From NCBI RefSeq assembly GCF_010389155.1, contig NC_057769.1, positions 26,846,735-26,910,734 of the forward strand: a DNA stretch of 64,000 nt, read 5' to 3'. Of this stretch, positions 1 through 11,954 are shown piece by piece. Under the pieces are notes generated by a model. The model was not told the origin of the DNA. It saw nothing but the letters and a program-made list of their open reading frames with translations, and made no database searches. Source of the stretch: Erigeron canadensis (lineage: Eukaryota; Streptophyta; Magnoliopsida; Asterales; Asteraceae). The stretch's first letter is position 1; each line of letters opens with the position of its first letter. A program made the position numbers and the translations under genes.

Positions 1-492
1 ATAGCTTTTGTGATTAATAACACTAACCGCGCCACCACGGGCAAACCCTTTATCAAAAAGCACATATACAGTTACATATTTGTTAATTTACACTTCCAAG
101 AATGAATAAAAATATATAATGGACATTCCTATTCGGAGAAAAATACACACACACAAATATAGCTTGTTAAGCAAATGAGGAAAAAACAAGTCTATTAAAA
201 ACTAATGTAACTTTAACTTACAATAATGTGTTTAGTTTCGTGATAGACCTTGAGATTGTACATAAAGAGGAGAGAAATGTAATCATGTTATAGTACATGG
301 TACATGAAGCAGAATGAGAATAAAAAGTTTGCAGCTAGATAAAACTTCTGTAAATATCCCGATACGCAAGATCCCAAGAACCAGTTGTGAGGGGAGAGTT
401 ATGATTACTGACATGGAAATAACGCCTCTAAATCACAATCAAGGATGGGAAATGGAAAATGTAGAAAACCACAAAAACTTGCATGTCAAACA
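1..492. other. Non-coding flank, 3' side of the HCA59-like gene
   Basis: No gene is supported here. The part nearest 492 probably holds the 3' UTR of the minus-strand gene that ends at 493. The short open frames lack family features and the one overlapping 493-677 is antisense to a real exon. Confidence 0.5.
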
Positions 493-1573
493 TCATCTCC
501 TGGTTACACGATGGCGTTCTCTTTTTCTGAACCGTTCAAGCATAAACTGATCTGTAGCAGCTTGTCGTCCACCGCCACCACCACCACCACCACCTCCTCC
601 ATCTACAGCAGCAGGATCACCGGCTCTAGCTTCCCCATTTTTATTTGCACCTTTCTCCTTGTAAAGCTCAGGATGATCTGTGGATCACCCATTTACACTA
701 TCAGTACACATATTTCACAGCTCTAATTTAAATGACAAATCAAAAAAAAATTCTATTTTTTTTATATGCAATAATACAGAAATCCACACATATTTACAAA
801 GTTATCCACCATGAGACTAGTGCCCATGGGTCATCATAAAATAGAGCTGTCAATTTCGACCCATTTACTAAGAGCTGAGTCGATCCGAGTTATTAAATTA
901 TTTCTAGAATGCTAACTTGTCAAATGATTGAACAGACGTTTGAAGCATCCAAATCAACTCTTTATAAAGATAATTATTAATATACTAATCTGGTGATCTT
1001 TTATTTAAATCGGTGAAATTACATTTATAAAACAGTTTTTAAAAATTTGGCATAAAGTTATCGCCTGGTTGCTTGTCGACCCATCTCTGCAGGCCTATAT
1101 GGCATATCTTGGTCCTAGAGCATATTGAAAGAAAAAAAGAGTGGGTTGTGTGAACATGTACATATGACATACCTCTCCTAAGTTTTTCCGCATGGTCCTT
1201 TCCATGCTGGTAATAGTCAGCACTGTAGCTTGAAGGTATAGCAGAATCAGTTTTAGCTCGGCCAGTTAGCCTCTTCTCCTGCAGGAGCTTTTTGGCAGCC
1301 TCTGTTTCCTCGATATTTTTCAGCTTAAATCTGCAAAGTTTCAACCACTTAGCGTAATTAATATTAAAGGAGTAAAGATGCAAAAACAAAGAACACAAAC
1401 AATCAATTTATAATCAATAACATTAGAAATACAGTTCAAACCCAAACGCATTAGATACAGTAATTTCCCAAAGCCAGGGTCCTTCCATTTATTAGAAGAG
1501 AAAATAATAATAAAATGTTTTGTCAATTGTCATAGAACAGAAAAAAGGGAAGAAAGGGAGAGTGTGTGTGTGT

Positions 1574-1609
<36 letters not shown>

Positions 1610-3554
1610 CTAGGCATACTCGATGGGAAGCTGGATTTCAGCAATTCCAGTGGTCCACTGAGTAGAGCTTTCCTCCGAGTTCCGCCGTTTGACCTGTTTC
1701 AACATGGGATTGTTAACATAAGCATTACAATTTACAAGTTTGTGCATTATGAGCAGATATTATAAGGATCAGACGTGACATAGATCTATATCTTTATCTA
1801 TGATTCTATATTAACACATGTAAAACTGATCATTTCTTAGTTTGAATAGTTAGAAGCAACCTAGAAGTCCTCACATTGCTTCAGTGACCATATCTTCAAT
1901 TAAGCATCTTAAAAGTTGAACTGCGATCACTTATCTCAAATAGTGTTCATCAATCAACTGTTATCAGTTTAGAGGGAAACTAGCTGAATGAGTAACTCGG
2001 ATGTACAAATGAAATATCAAGCCTTACTAACTATTTCAAAAAACCACAATACGGATAATACCAAAGATCCGAATTTCAAGAACCTTCTGATAAGCATTGC
2101 TGCATTGAGCAACTGGTCTCTACTTTTGCTTAGAAGTTTAAACTTTTGCTTAATCCCAACTTAACTAGATAAGCATTAGGCAATTGGTCAACAGCCTAAG
2201 TGCCTATTGCCTAACATTGTCTAAACTCTATAGAGGTGCCAAATTACCATTTCAGCTCACAGAGCTAAAAAGGGTCGATGGATGTAACGTTATCTTCAAT
2301 TGGACAAATGAGTACATATTAAAAACTTAGGGTTACAAGTGAAATGACTAATGAGTTGAAGGGATAAAGGGTAAGGATTCATCCTAAGGGTATTTTTGCA
2401 ATTTTAACAGAAATAAGCAGTTGCTTATTTGAATATAGTCAGAGTATGCTATCAAGATTTTTGACAAATTTGAAGCAGTGTATAATTACTTGCAAGTATA
2501 TTTGGATGACATATGAAAAGGGTGACCAAGAGATTATAAGTATTAAAGCGAACAACTTTCATAAAGCCGGTATACTCACCTTAAGATGCTCCGGAATTTT
2601 ATACAATTCATCTTCTGCACGTTTTATATCATTCTCAACTTGATCAGGCTCATCGATTTTCTTCCCCTTTTTCTTAGCTAGCTCTTGCTCAACATATCTT
2701 AACCTGCTCAATACCAAAACTCGTGTTAGATTTCCGCATCATACATACTGTAGCAGTTGGAAGACAAGTGATATCCAAAAACAGTGCAGACAACATAACT
2801 CTGTTAGAAACTTAAAATGTAACACAATGAGGTAATGGAAGTATACATACATATGAGGATCTTCATCCATGACAGCAGTCTCCAGAGCAAAAGTATCCTG
2901 TAAAACCAAATCATCTTTCTCTCCATCCCCTTCACCCTTTTCACCACTTTTGGAAACCAACCCACCGGCATTGCTTCCACCAGTAGCCGCAGCAGCCTGC
3001 CCTGTTTTAACTATCGCGGGAACTCCTGACTTCTTCTCCCTTAATTTCTGAAGGAACTTTATCTCTTCTAAAGCTAACCTGGGTTCAGGTATCAACATTA
3101 CACTCATTAGGGTCAGGTTCACATAGACAACACCCTTAACTTAAAAACGATTAAAAGCAAGTTATATGTTGAACAAAAACTTTGAAAGTGAAGAACAATC
3201 ATACAGACTCGGTTTTGTTATTGCACCAAAATGTATCCAACAGGTCACATTTTGGAATTGTGTCAATCCAACTTCCAAATAAGTACATTTTGTGTTTTTG
3301 AAACTTTTAATTCAAAGTTATTGTATGAACTTGTCCCCAATTTCCACTAAACTAAATAATATATACACATACATATATATATACATACAGAAACCCTAAA
3401 TAATAATAATTGGATGTGAAAATTGGTAAGAAAAAAATAATAAATAAAACATGTACCGCCTATCGTTGGCATCATCTTGAACTGCTGTTTGCTCATTTGC
3501 GTCATCATCGTCATCTGGTTGACTTCTTTTTCTAAAGTTTTTGTTCTTTTTCAT
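493..3554 (-). CDS. HCA59 / C9orf78 / TLS1-like splicing-associated protein (288 aa, six exons)
   Basis: Six exons on the minus strand: 3457-3554, 2851-3078, 2580-2703, 1620-1693, 1173-1330 and 493-677. All introns are GT-AG and the exons sum to 867 nt including TGA, giving 288 aa. The start MKKNKNFRKRS is basic and is followed by an acidic run (QPDDDDDANE). Family landmarks in order are LALEEIKFLQKLREKK, HMLRYVEQELAKKKGKK, QWTTGIAEIQLP, NIEETEAAKKLLQEKR, SSYSADYYQHGKDHAEKLRR and the C-terminal ATDQFMLERFRKRERHRV. These match the Hep_59 family (human C9orf78, fission yeast Tls1, plant homologues), nuclear proteins linked to spliceosome function. Length is normal for plant members. An in-frame run of ten glycines sits in the last exon, coded by a GGT/ACC microsatellite. 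The intron between exons 4 and 5 holds a GT/GA compound microsatellite (1558-1610). Function is known for the family, not shown here. Confidence 0.93.
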
Positions 3555-3839
3555 CCTTTATTTTTATATTTATTTATTTGGGCCAAGAATGGAATTAAAT
3601 TGTGAGTTTCAGGTAAGGGGCTAGGGCTAGAATAATATGGTTTGGGGAAATCGATTGTTATCAAGATATTAAGACAGAGTTTTTGTGTATATAATTATCC
3701 ACTGCAGAAAGTTTGATGTTTGAAAAATATATATATACACTTCAATTTCAATAGCAGCAAGCCAGCAAGTCCGCCCGACCTATATTTGATTAAACTTTTT
3801 ACTTTGCGTTTGTATCACTTATTGGGTTGTTTTTTTTTT

Positions 3840-5105
3840 TTTTTAATTGATACGTTTTTTATTTTGATCTCTAAACTTTAAAAATTATAATTTTGATTCT
3901 AAATTTGGCCAATTTTATCAATAATCATCCTTTGGCCTTACGGCGTTAAAAAATGGGCGTTAACGTATGTACGTGCTAGACACGTGAGAGCACTAATGTC
4001 ATTTCACCTTATACCGAGGGACGAAAAGTGAAAACTAGCTACCTGAGGGACGAAAAGTGAAAAAATAGCTACTTGAGGGACGGATAATGAAAATCATACA
4101 AATAAATTTATTTTTTCATTCTTTCGTTTCTGATCTTCTTTCCGATCATCTTTTTCGATGGAATTTTCTGACTAGACATTTATTTCCCCTTTACCCCCAA
4201 GCCTCTTCAATCACCAGCACCTAATAACCACCAACAATAGCCGCTGCTACCAGTCAACGCCGTCTGTAACCAACACCAGCCACCGTCGTATATAACCACC
4301 ACGAGTCACTGCCTCCCACCGCCACCTCCCGCCATCGCCGCATATAATTACCACCAGCCACTGCCACTACAATCAACACCAGCCACCACCGCCACTACAA
4401 TCACCACCAGCCACCGCTGCCTACAATTACCACCAAACACCGTCGTCTACAGTCACTTCCAACCACCACCGTCTACATTCACCACCAACGAACCGTCGCC
4501 GACTAGAATCACCACCAACCACCCGCCGCCACCTAGAATCACCACCATCCACCCCCCCCCCCTTTCAATTAAAATCAAAATTTAGAAAAGAAAAAAAAAG
4601 GGATGACTGGCATGTTTGAACTATAATTTGTTTGATTGGTTGTGTTTTGAATGTCATGAATTTGAGTAAATAATTTTGTTTGTGGTTTAGATTTGATTCA
4701 AAGTCGAGTTTTTATTAGGTATCATCGGAAAATAAATGTATAGTCGGAAAATTCCATCGGTAAAAATGATCGAATAAGATAACCTGAAAAGAAAGAATGG
4801 AAGAATAAATTTATTTGTATTATTTTTATTTTTCGTACTTCAAGTAGCTACTTTTTCACTTTTCGTCCCTCAAGTAGCTATTTTTTCACTTTTCGTCCCT
4901 CGGTGTAAGGTGAAATGACATTAGTGCTCTCACGTGTCTAGCACGTGCGTACGTTAACGGCCATTTTTTAACGTCGTAAGGCCAAAGGACGATTATTGAA
5001 AAAATTGGCCAACTTTAGGGTCAAAAATGTAATTTTTAAAGTTTAGGTATCAAAAGTGAGAAACGTGTCAACTTTAGGGACAAAAAGTGTAATTTACTTT
5101 TTTTT
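3840..5105. mobile_element. Long-TIR non-autonomous element (Mutator-like or foldback), with CCACCA minisatellite core
   Basis: Two inverted arms of about 290-300 bp (about 3845-4137 and 4795-5100) share long blocks, such as the paired segments around CACGTGAGAGCACTAATG and GAGGGACGAAAAGTGAAAA. The right tip reads through AAAAGTGTAATTT, a motif also found at the tip of the element at 10480-11556. The core (4190-4560) is a degenerate CCACCA/GCCACC-rich minisatellite. There is no long open frame and no transposase. No clean target duplication was found, so the ends are approximate and the Mutator-like label is inference from structure. Confidence 0.75.
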
Positions 5106-5189
5106 ATATAAAACACTATCGTAATTAGAAATAATTAGTTACATGCACGATGTCACGGAGTATGTTTTTTATACTATAAAGTTTTGACA

Positions 5190-5860
5190 AATTTACTTTT
5201 AATTATTTGAACCCAAACTTTAAACCGACAACTAACCATCTATCAATAACAATAAAAATATTGTAATAAAAACACAAACAATAATTATATTAATTTTTTA
5301 AATGTTTCATGAATGTAAGACGTAACCATGACGAAAGTTATTATATATTAAAAACGTTATATATATATATATATATATACGGTAGAAAATAATCAAAAAC
5401 CAAATCTTTAAAAATAAAACCATAACTCTGTGGAAGTTGTATGATAAAAACCTGAAAACCCAAAAGTTTAGTGTCAATAAAAATGAAAACGAAAACTTTG
5501 ATGTGAGGTAAAAGTTAAAAGATGAAAAATATCAATTAAAAAAACAACTAAACATGTAGCAATACAATAAAAAAAATGTTAAAAAATATTAAGATATATA
5601 AAAACATAAATAATAACTATATTAATGTTTTAAATGTAACATGAACGTAAGACGTAACGATGATAAAAGTTATTGTATAAAAAAAACACGATATGTATCA
5701 AAAGACGGATGAGAATAATCAAAGATCAAATGTTTAAAAGTAAAACCGTAACTGTGTAAAAGTTGTTTGATGAAAATAAGAAAACCTAAAAGTTTATTGT
5801 CACGAAAATAAAAACGAAAACTTTGATGTGGGGTAAAAGTTAAAAAGTAAAAATTTTAAG
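5190..5860. repeat. Two tandem copies of a unit of about 325 bp
   Basis: The segment ending with GAAAACTTTGATGTGAGGTAAA near 5510 recurs about 325 bp later near 5835. Upstream blocks are also paired, for example the GTAAGACGTAAC motif followed by AAAGTTATT. The copies are diverged, and the first contains a TA microsatellite (5359-5379). No coding potential is seen. Confidence 0.7.
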
Positions 5861-7204
5861 GGGTTAAACAAAATTTGGTTAATTTACGGGGTTAAAATTA
5901 GTATGTGCTTTAAAAGCTTGTATCTTTCATGCTTAAAAGACTTGTACATTGTACACTTCTTTTTAGTATATATTGTATATAATAACATGATACGTGCGTA
6001 ATGTGACAATGATGTGATGCTGACGGTGACCGGTGGTGATGGGGCGATGGTGATAGTGGTGGCGGCATTGGTGAAGGTAATTAATGTAAATGTAATTAAT
6101 CTAAAAAGATATTTTAAAAAGAGATAAGTGTGTCAAAATGTAAATAACTAAAATCGAAAAGTTATATAGTGCATATAAACTATCAAAACCTTACGTCCAA
6201 TAAAAACTTGCACGTGACTGCTCATATGAGGTGTCACGTATACCATGTTAGATAATGTAAACATTTTTACTAAGTTTGTACATACAATAGAGATTCTAAT
6301 AGTTCGTGCACATTATAACTTTTCGATCTTAATTACATACATTTTGGTACACTTATCCCTTTTAAAAATAAGAGATTGATGGTGTAAATTAATTAATTAA
6401 GTGTAAGATGGTCATTTCGCATCATTTTTTTTCTATCTTTTCAACAATGGTATATAATCTTTATATAGTAGTATGTAAGTACAGATGATCTTCACCTTTA
6501 CCATGTATGTAAGACTAATACTGCTTCGGTACCGGTTATTAACATCACTAAAGTATGGTACCATTTTGGGTCCATTTGAATTCGATATCTTTTTCCTATA
6601 ATATAATCTCAGAAACCAATAAGTTAGATGTAAATTCTGGTTTTACTTATAGGAAAAATGATCCGTACTGCAGACTTTTCCTAAGCTTAGGTACTGTCAC
6701 TTTAAAAAAAGTTACAAATTAAACATTTGATTTTAATAAACATACATAGCCTCCCTTAATTTTACATAACCTCCCCTTGAATTTTACATAATCCCCCTGT
6801 TTTACTTAAGATAGATACTGCATACTTACCTAACATTTTTCCTTACTTATAAATTATAACTCATTATCGTATTTTGATACTGGAATTTAGACCTAGAACA
6901 AGATCGGATGATACTGTAAAGGGATCACACACTGGTATCCATTATTAAGTCCTTTTATTGGTGGTGTTATTTTCTTTTGAAGACTTTATTATATATTGAC
7001 AAAACAAACATTTAAAAGAAAACTGTTTTGTTTAGAAAAAATAAGACATTAAAAGGTCTTTGTCTTATACGAGTAATAAAAAGAATTTAAGGATATGACT
7101 TTAAGATCTCGAAGACGTTTATGAGGCTTCTAATGGTATTTCTAACATGTCTATGTATTGAAGTATACCAGTTACTTACGCTATTTCCAATGTCAAGGTC
7201 GCCC
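5861..7204. other. AT-rich intergenic DNA
   Basis: No gene or bounded element is visible. A short GGTGGTGATGG-rich patch occurs near 6020-6070, and a CCTCCC-containing patch near 6750-6800. Neither carries an open frame worth reporting. Confidence 0.5.
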
Positions 7205-7207
7205 TTA

Positions 7208-9465
7208 GACTGTGTGGAGTGAGGCGGCACCTCATCCGACGCCGCCTGTTTGCCGCCACTTTGCCGCCCTGAGGGGCGGCAAACGATCAAACCATGCGCT
7301 TCCGACGAATATTTGCCGCCCGGTGAGTTTGATTATTTCAAAAAATCTAGCCGTTTGAACGGCTAGTTTTCCCTTTTTCCAAATTTTTTTTTATAAATAA
7401 ATCCTATTAATCCTTATATATATATATACATATTTAACATTTTTACTTCACACATTTACCATTCAATCAAAACTTCTTCCTTCTTCTCTCATTTTCTAAC
7501 ATTTTTACAAAAACACTACTTAGATTATTACTAAAAATGCACCCCCGTAACCCACGTAATACGAATATCAATCCCGGTAACATTCCCGATCCAAACGATG
7601 CGAATTTCATGCCTTTCTTAAATAATATGCAAGTTCCGTCATCGGGTTATATGCCGTGGTCTCAAGACATGGGCGGTTACGGGGGTGCTCCAACAACGCC
7701 GACTTCTATGTTTGGTACGTATATATATACGGTTTATATATATTTTTTATATATTTTTGGATTAATATATATATATATATTACTAAATATATACGGTTTT
7801 TATATATATATATTACTAAATATATGTTTACGTTTTTATTTTTTGTAGATGGTCATTCTTTGGTGGACATACCAAACAAGAGTCAAGCGGATTTGGAGAC
7901 GGTGCAAGAGACGCAACCGGATGTAGGACCATCTACAAAGAGGCGACAACATAGGAAAAGAGTCCTGGGCGAACCGCGCACAAAGGTGACTCAAATGGCT
8001 TGGTCATCAGAAGAAAAATCGCGTTATGTCGAGCTTGGCTAGACGTCACGAAAGATCCCGCCTCCGGAATATATATATTTATATATTTTCGGTTTTATTT
8101 ATATATTTATACATATATATATATATATTTTCGGCTATATATATATATTTATATTTTTATACATATTTATATATATACGGTTTTATATATATATCTTTTT
8201 ACATTTTTGGTTTTATTTATACATATTTATATTTTTGTAGCGAACTATCAAAAAAACAAGACTTATTGGCGCCACATTACGCAAAAGTTCCACGCGATAC
8301 TCAACAAACCACCGTATCGTGATCAAAACGTGGTTAGTTCGAAATGGAGGAAAATACGGCCGGTTATTCAATCATTTAATCAAATCTTCCATCGTTTGAG
8401 TGAAAAAAACAACCATCTTAGCGGGGCAAGTGACGCCGACCTCCAAAACATGGCGTTGGCGGAGCATCAAGGATTGGGCGGTCCAGCGTTTCCTTTTTTG
8501 ACGGAGTGGACTATGTTGAGGAGAAGCTCGAAGTTCTTGGAGATAATGAAACAAAATGTGAAGCAAACTCGTGGTGAGCCAACCGCGAAAAGGTCAAAGA
8601 CGAGCTCTTCAGCCGAGCCGAGTGGAGCCAGTGGGTCGGATGCTAGGATAAACATCGACCTAAATAAGACTGATGATGATGATGATGAAGTACAAGAGGA
8701 GGCTCCAAGATACATCCGCCCGAGCGGTCGAGATGCGGCAAAAAAAGTCGCAAGAGCTGGGTCGTCTTCATCGGGAGCGGCCCCGTATTCCGAGGATTTT
8801 GCTCTTTTGGGTGAGCGCATTGATGGGTTGTTAAGCATCGGGAAGCAACGTGTGGAGCTCGGGAGAGAAAAGTTGAAGTTGAAGAAGGACAAGGATGCAC
8901 AGGAAAAGGAAAGGGAGCAAAGGGAAAAGGACAAGGAGATGGAGCATGATTTGAAGATTTTGGAGAAGGACATTAGCGGTTACACCGGGACAAAACGACT
9001 CTTGGTCGAACAACTCAAGCAACGAATCGTGGACAAATATGGTTTTAGTAGTTAATTTAATTAGTGTAATGTAGTTCGTACTTTTATTTTTAGTTGTAGT
9101 TTAATTATTAGTCGTAGTTTTATTATTAGCGTAATGTAGTTTGTAGCTTAATTTTTAGTGTAAGTAGTTTTCGTAATTTAGTTTATTATTAATATAATTT
9201 TTAGTTGAATTTTAACGAAGTAATGTAATTTTTAGTTTAATTTTTAGTGATATTTTAATTAAAATGTAATATATTATACATATTTATATTTATAAAACAA
9301 AAAACAAAACAAAAAAAAAAAATTTAATAAAATAAGACTTGGGGCTTCCCCAAAGAGGAGCCCCACTCCAACAAAAAGTTGGGGCAACTCTTGGGGGTAA
9401 CCTCCGCCACATGGCGGAATTCCCCCTATGTGAGGAGCCCCAAAGCCCCCCCACTCCACATAGTC
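7208..9465 (+). mobile_element. PIF/Harbinger-type element with TTA target duplication
   Basis: The left end GACTGTGTGGAGTG (from 7208) is inverted at the right end as CACTCCACATAGTC (to 9465), with one mismatch in 14 bp. TTA lies immediately outside at 7205-7207 and 9466-9468, the 3-bp target preference of the PIF/Harbinger superfamily. The 2,258 bp interior carries only a Myb/SANT-type ORF and no DDE transposase, so the element needs help from elsewhere to move. Sub-terminal segments are G+C-rich, with GCCGCC runs on the left and GGGGC runs on the right. Confidence 0.85.
7537..9055 (+). pseudogene. Harbinger Myb/SANT-type ORF1 (NAM-associated C-terminal domain), frameshifted
   Basis: Exon 1 is about 7537-7714 (donor G|GTACGT), exon 2 about 7849-8069 and exon 3 8241-9055. 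The product has a polar N-terminus, a SANT-like start (AWSSEE) and a C-terminal region (KWRKIRPVIQSFNQIFHRL, then PFLTEW) followed by an acidic run and a highly charged coiled coil (about 8860-9020). This is the layout of plant proteins annotated as NAM-associated or, misleadingly, glutathione S-transferase T3-like. One base is missing at about 8010-8020: the reading frame before it ends at a TAG at 8041, while the SANT helix ALCRAWLDVTKDP continues in another frame. No canonical GT donor is visible right after 8069, although the acceptor TTTTGTAG|CG at 8239 is good. Both introns are nearly pure TA-rich repeats. Probably not translated to full length. Confidence 0.8.
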
Positions 9466-9568
9466 TTAGGCGTCCTTGTACCGTAACATCGCATTTTTAT
9501 AAATCTTTATATATCCTTATACATCCTTCAAATTCTATAAATTTATCTCCAACCATACAAATATCCAA

Positions 9569-9740
9569 TGGGTTTGGTGGCCCATTGGTAAGGTCTTTGA
9601 CCTTGGGGGAACCATCAGGGTTTGAGTCTCACTTTCTACATTTGTGAGGGTGGATTAATAGGGATCTTTCGAGAGTCCTGTGTTTCATCCCAAACATGCG
9701 TGTAATTTAGGAGTAGAAGTAGATTAGAATGTCGTTATAT
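9569..9740 (+). repeat. tRNA-related SINE candidate
   Basis: GGTGGCCCATTGGTAAG resembles a pol III A box region. About 45 bp downstream, GGTTTGAGTCTC matches a B box (GGTTCRANNC type) with one change. The tail runs into a TA-rich stretch after 9735. Length (about 170 bp) fits plant SINEs. No clean target duplication was identified. Confidence 0.55.
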
Positions 9741-9776
9741 TATATATAGATATATATCTATATATATATTAAAAAG

Positions 9777-10246
9777 TTATTTCGAGAACTCTTTTTTTTG
9801 CGAGAATCTTTGAGAATTTTTCAAATCAAGCCCAACCGATGATTGTTTTTTACATGAAAATTGTTTTTTGATTGTTTTCTGAATAACTTATGTGTAATTT
9901 TGAAGTTTATAATTGTGTGGAGGCATGGATTATCATCCGTTATATAATTATGTGAATATTTGGATTGTTAATCACATGTGCACGAATGTTGCTATGATTA
10001 CATGTGATCGACTTGCATACATGTGATCATAGCAATATTCGTGCACATGTGATTAAGAATCCAAATCTCCACATAATTGTATAACGGATGATAATCCATG
10101 CTCAACACAATTATAAATTTCAAAATTACACATAAATTATTCAGAAAACAATTAAAAAACAATTTTCATGTAAAGAACAATCATCAGTTGGGCTTGATTT
10201 GAAAAGTTCTTAAAGGTTCTCGCAAAAAAAAGGGTTCTCAAAATAA
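9777..10246. mobile_element. Foldback MITE, near-perfect 470-bp palindrome
   Basis: Almost the whole segment is one inverted repeat with arms of about 230 bp around a centre near 10011. The ends are TTATTTCGAGAACTC on the left and, inverted, TTATTTTGAGAACCC on the right. The two halves of the core carry CACATGTGCACGAATGTTGC and its near-complement. There is no coding capacity. A transcript would fold into a long hairpin. Confidence 0.88.
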
Positions 10247-10479
10247 TTGTACCCTATATATCCTTACATATCTTTTTACCTCCAACTAAAACAAAAATAT
10301 ATTAGGTAAGGACAAGTAAGGGCATGCCCTTAGGTAAGGGCATCCTTCAAAAATCTTTAGTTTTGAACAAACTTCAATACCAAAGGATATCAAAAGGCAA
10401 TTAAGGGCATCCAAAGACACCCCTATTGGAGATAGCCTTAGTGACATGTTAACAAAGAGTTCCAACACATTAAAACGCA

Positions 10480-11556
10480 CTAAACGACCTATTGAACTTG
10501 ACATGTTTTTCACTTTTAGTCACTAAACTTCAAAATTTGCAAATTATACACTGAACTTGTCACTTTTTTTCACTTTTGGTTACTGCGTCAACTTTGTTAG
10601 TTTTTCCCCGTTAACTTGCCCAGATTCGTTAATTTTCATTCATTTTTCATCCTTCCCATTATTCCATAACTAAAATCGATAATCGGTCCAACTTTAGGTT
10701 TTATATATTGTTTTGGCCGATTAGTGAAAATACATATTCAATTATTATGTTTTGAAACAAATTTTTTTATATTTACAGTTACTATCTATTTATTATACAG
10801 TAGTTTGATTAGATGAAATAATTTTTTTTTAACGACGATGAAATAATTGTTATTGAAAATTTTATTTATAAAGATAGATTCATTTAGTGACTATGTTTGA
10901 ATTTCGAGTCTTCTTATGTCTACTTTAACTATAAATTTTTTTTTGTGTGTTATATAAACTTATATAGTTTTTCTTAATTCATTTTATAAACTATTAATAA
11001 ACGAAAATAAAAATAAGATATTGTAATGTTTATCTGAAGTAACGTGTTGTAGGTTTTTCTGATAATCTATAACGCCTTATGATTTAACCATAAATATTTT
11101 TGTCTATGTTATATAAATTTGTTATAAAACATATAATAATGAACAAATTTTTAAATATATTTTTCATTGATAAAGTTTACACCAATTACTATATGTTATA
11201 AATAAAAATGTTTAAAGTCAAAGTTAAAAGTAAAAATATTAAGAAAAAAATCAAAATAATAACATTTAAAATTGGACGAATGAGGTATATATAGAAAAAA
11301 ATTAGGTAAATTACACTTTTCATCACTAAAGGTTGTCGATTTTCGATTTTAGTTATGGAATAATTGGAAGGACGAAAAGTGAAAAAAAAACTAACGAATC
11401 TGTGCAACTTAACGGAGCAAAACTAACGAAACTGGGCGCAGTGACCAAAAGTGAAAAAAAGTGACAGGTTCAGTGTATAATTTGCAATTTTTGAAGTTTA
11501 GTGACTAAAAGTGAAAAACGTGCCAAGTTCAATGACCAAAAGTGTAATTTTCCCTT
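10480..11556. mobile_element. Long-TIR non-autonomous element
   Basis: Arms of about 200 bp (10480-10680 and 11330-11556) are inverted copies, sharing blocks such as TTTTTCACTTTTAGTCACTAA and the paired CAAATTATACACTGAAC. The right tip ends CAAAAGTGTAATTTTCCC. The interior is AT-rich with no ORF. The left tip is degraded, so its boundary is approximate. It has the same design as the element at 3840-5105 but a different sequence family. Confidence 0.75.
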
Positions 11557-11954
11557 CTTTTTACTTCCAACCCAACATATTGAAACTCAATTATTCATGT
11601 CACATTATCATTGAAAATAGATTGGAAAAAAGGTTCAGAGAGTATCAAAACTCCAATAATAACATACAGAAACTATCAAACATATTTATGGTCATACCAG
11701 CATCTCAGATGACCAAACAACTATGTTTCTTTTAACCCTTTCAAGAACTTCAACTCATACAGCTTACATGTTTCCCTCCAATCCCTAGTCTAAACAAAAT
11801 TAATGTTGCTAATATCAGTAAACAAGTTACCTAGCTAATATAAATTCGTCATGAGTTTTTAACTGCAAAGACTATATAAGGGGTAAAGAAAACTCGTGCC
11901 AACTAATTAGTTGCAACCAAACTTTAAAGTCAAAATACATATACTTTGGTATTA

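Noticed and set aside
8026..8322. Hydrophobic Tyr/Ile-rich frame
   Set aside because: It is translation of TA-rich intron sequence inside the Harbinger ORF.
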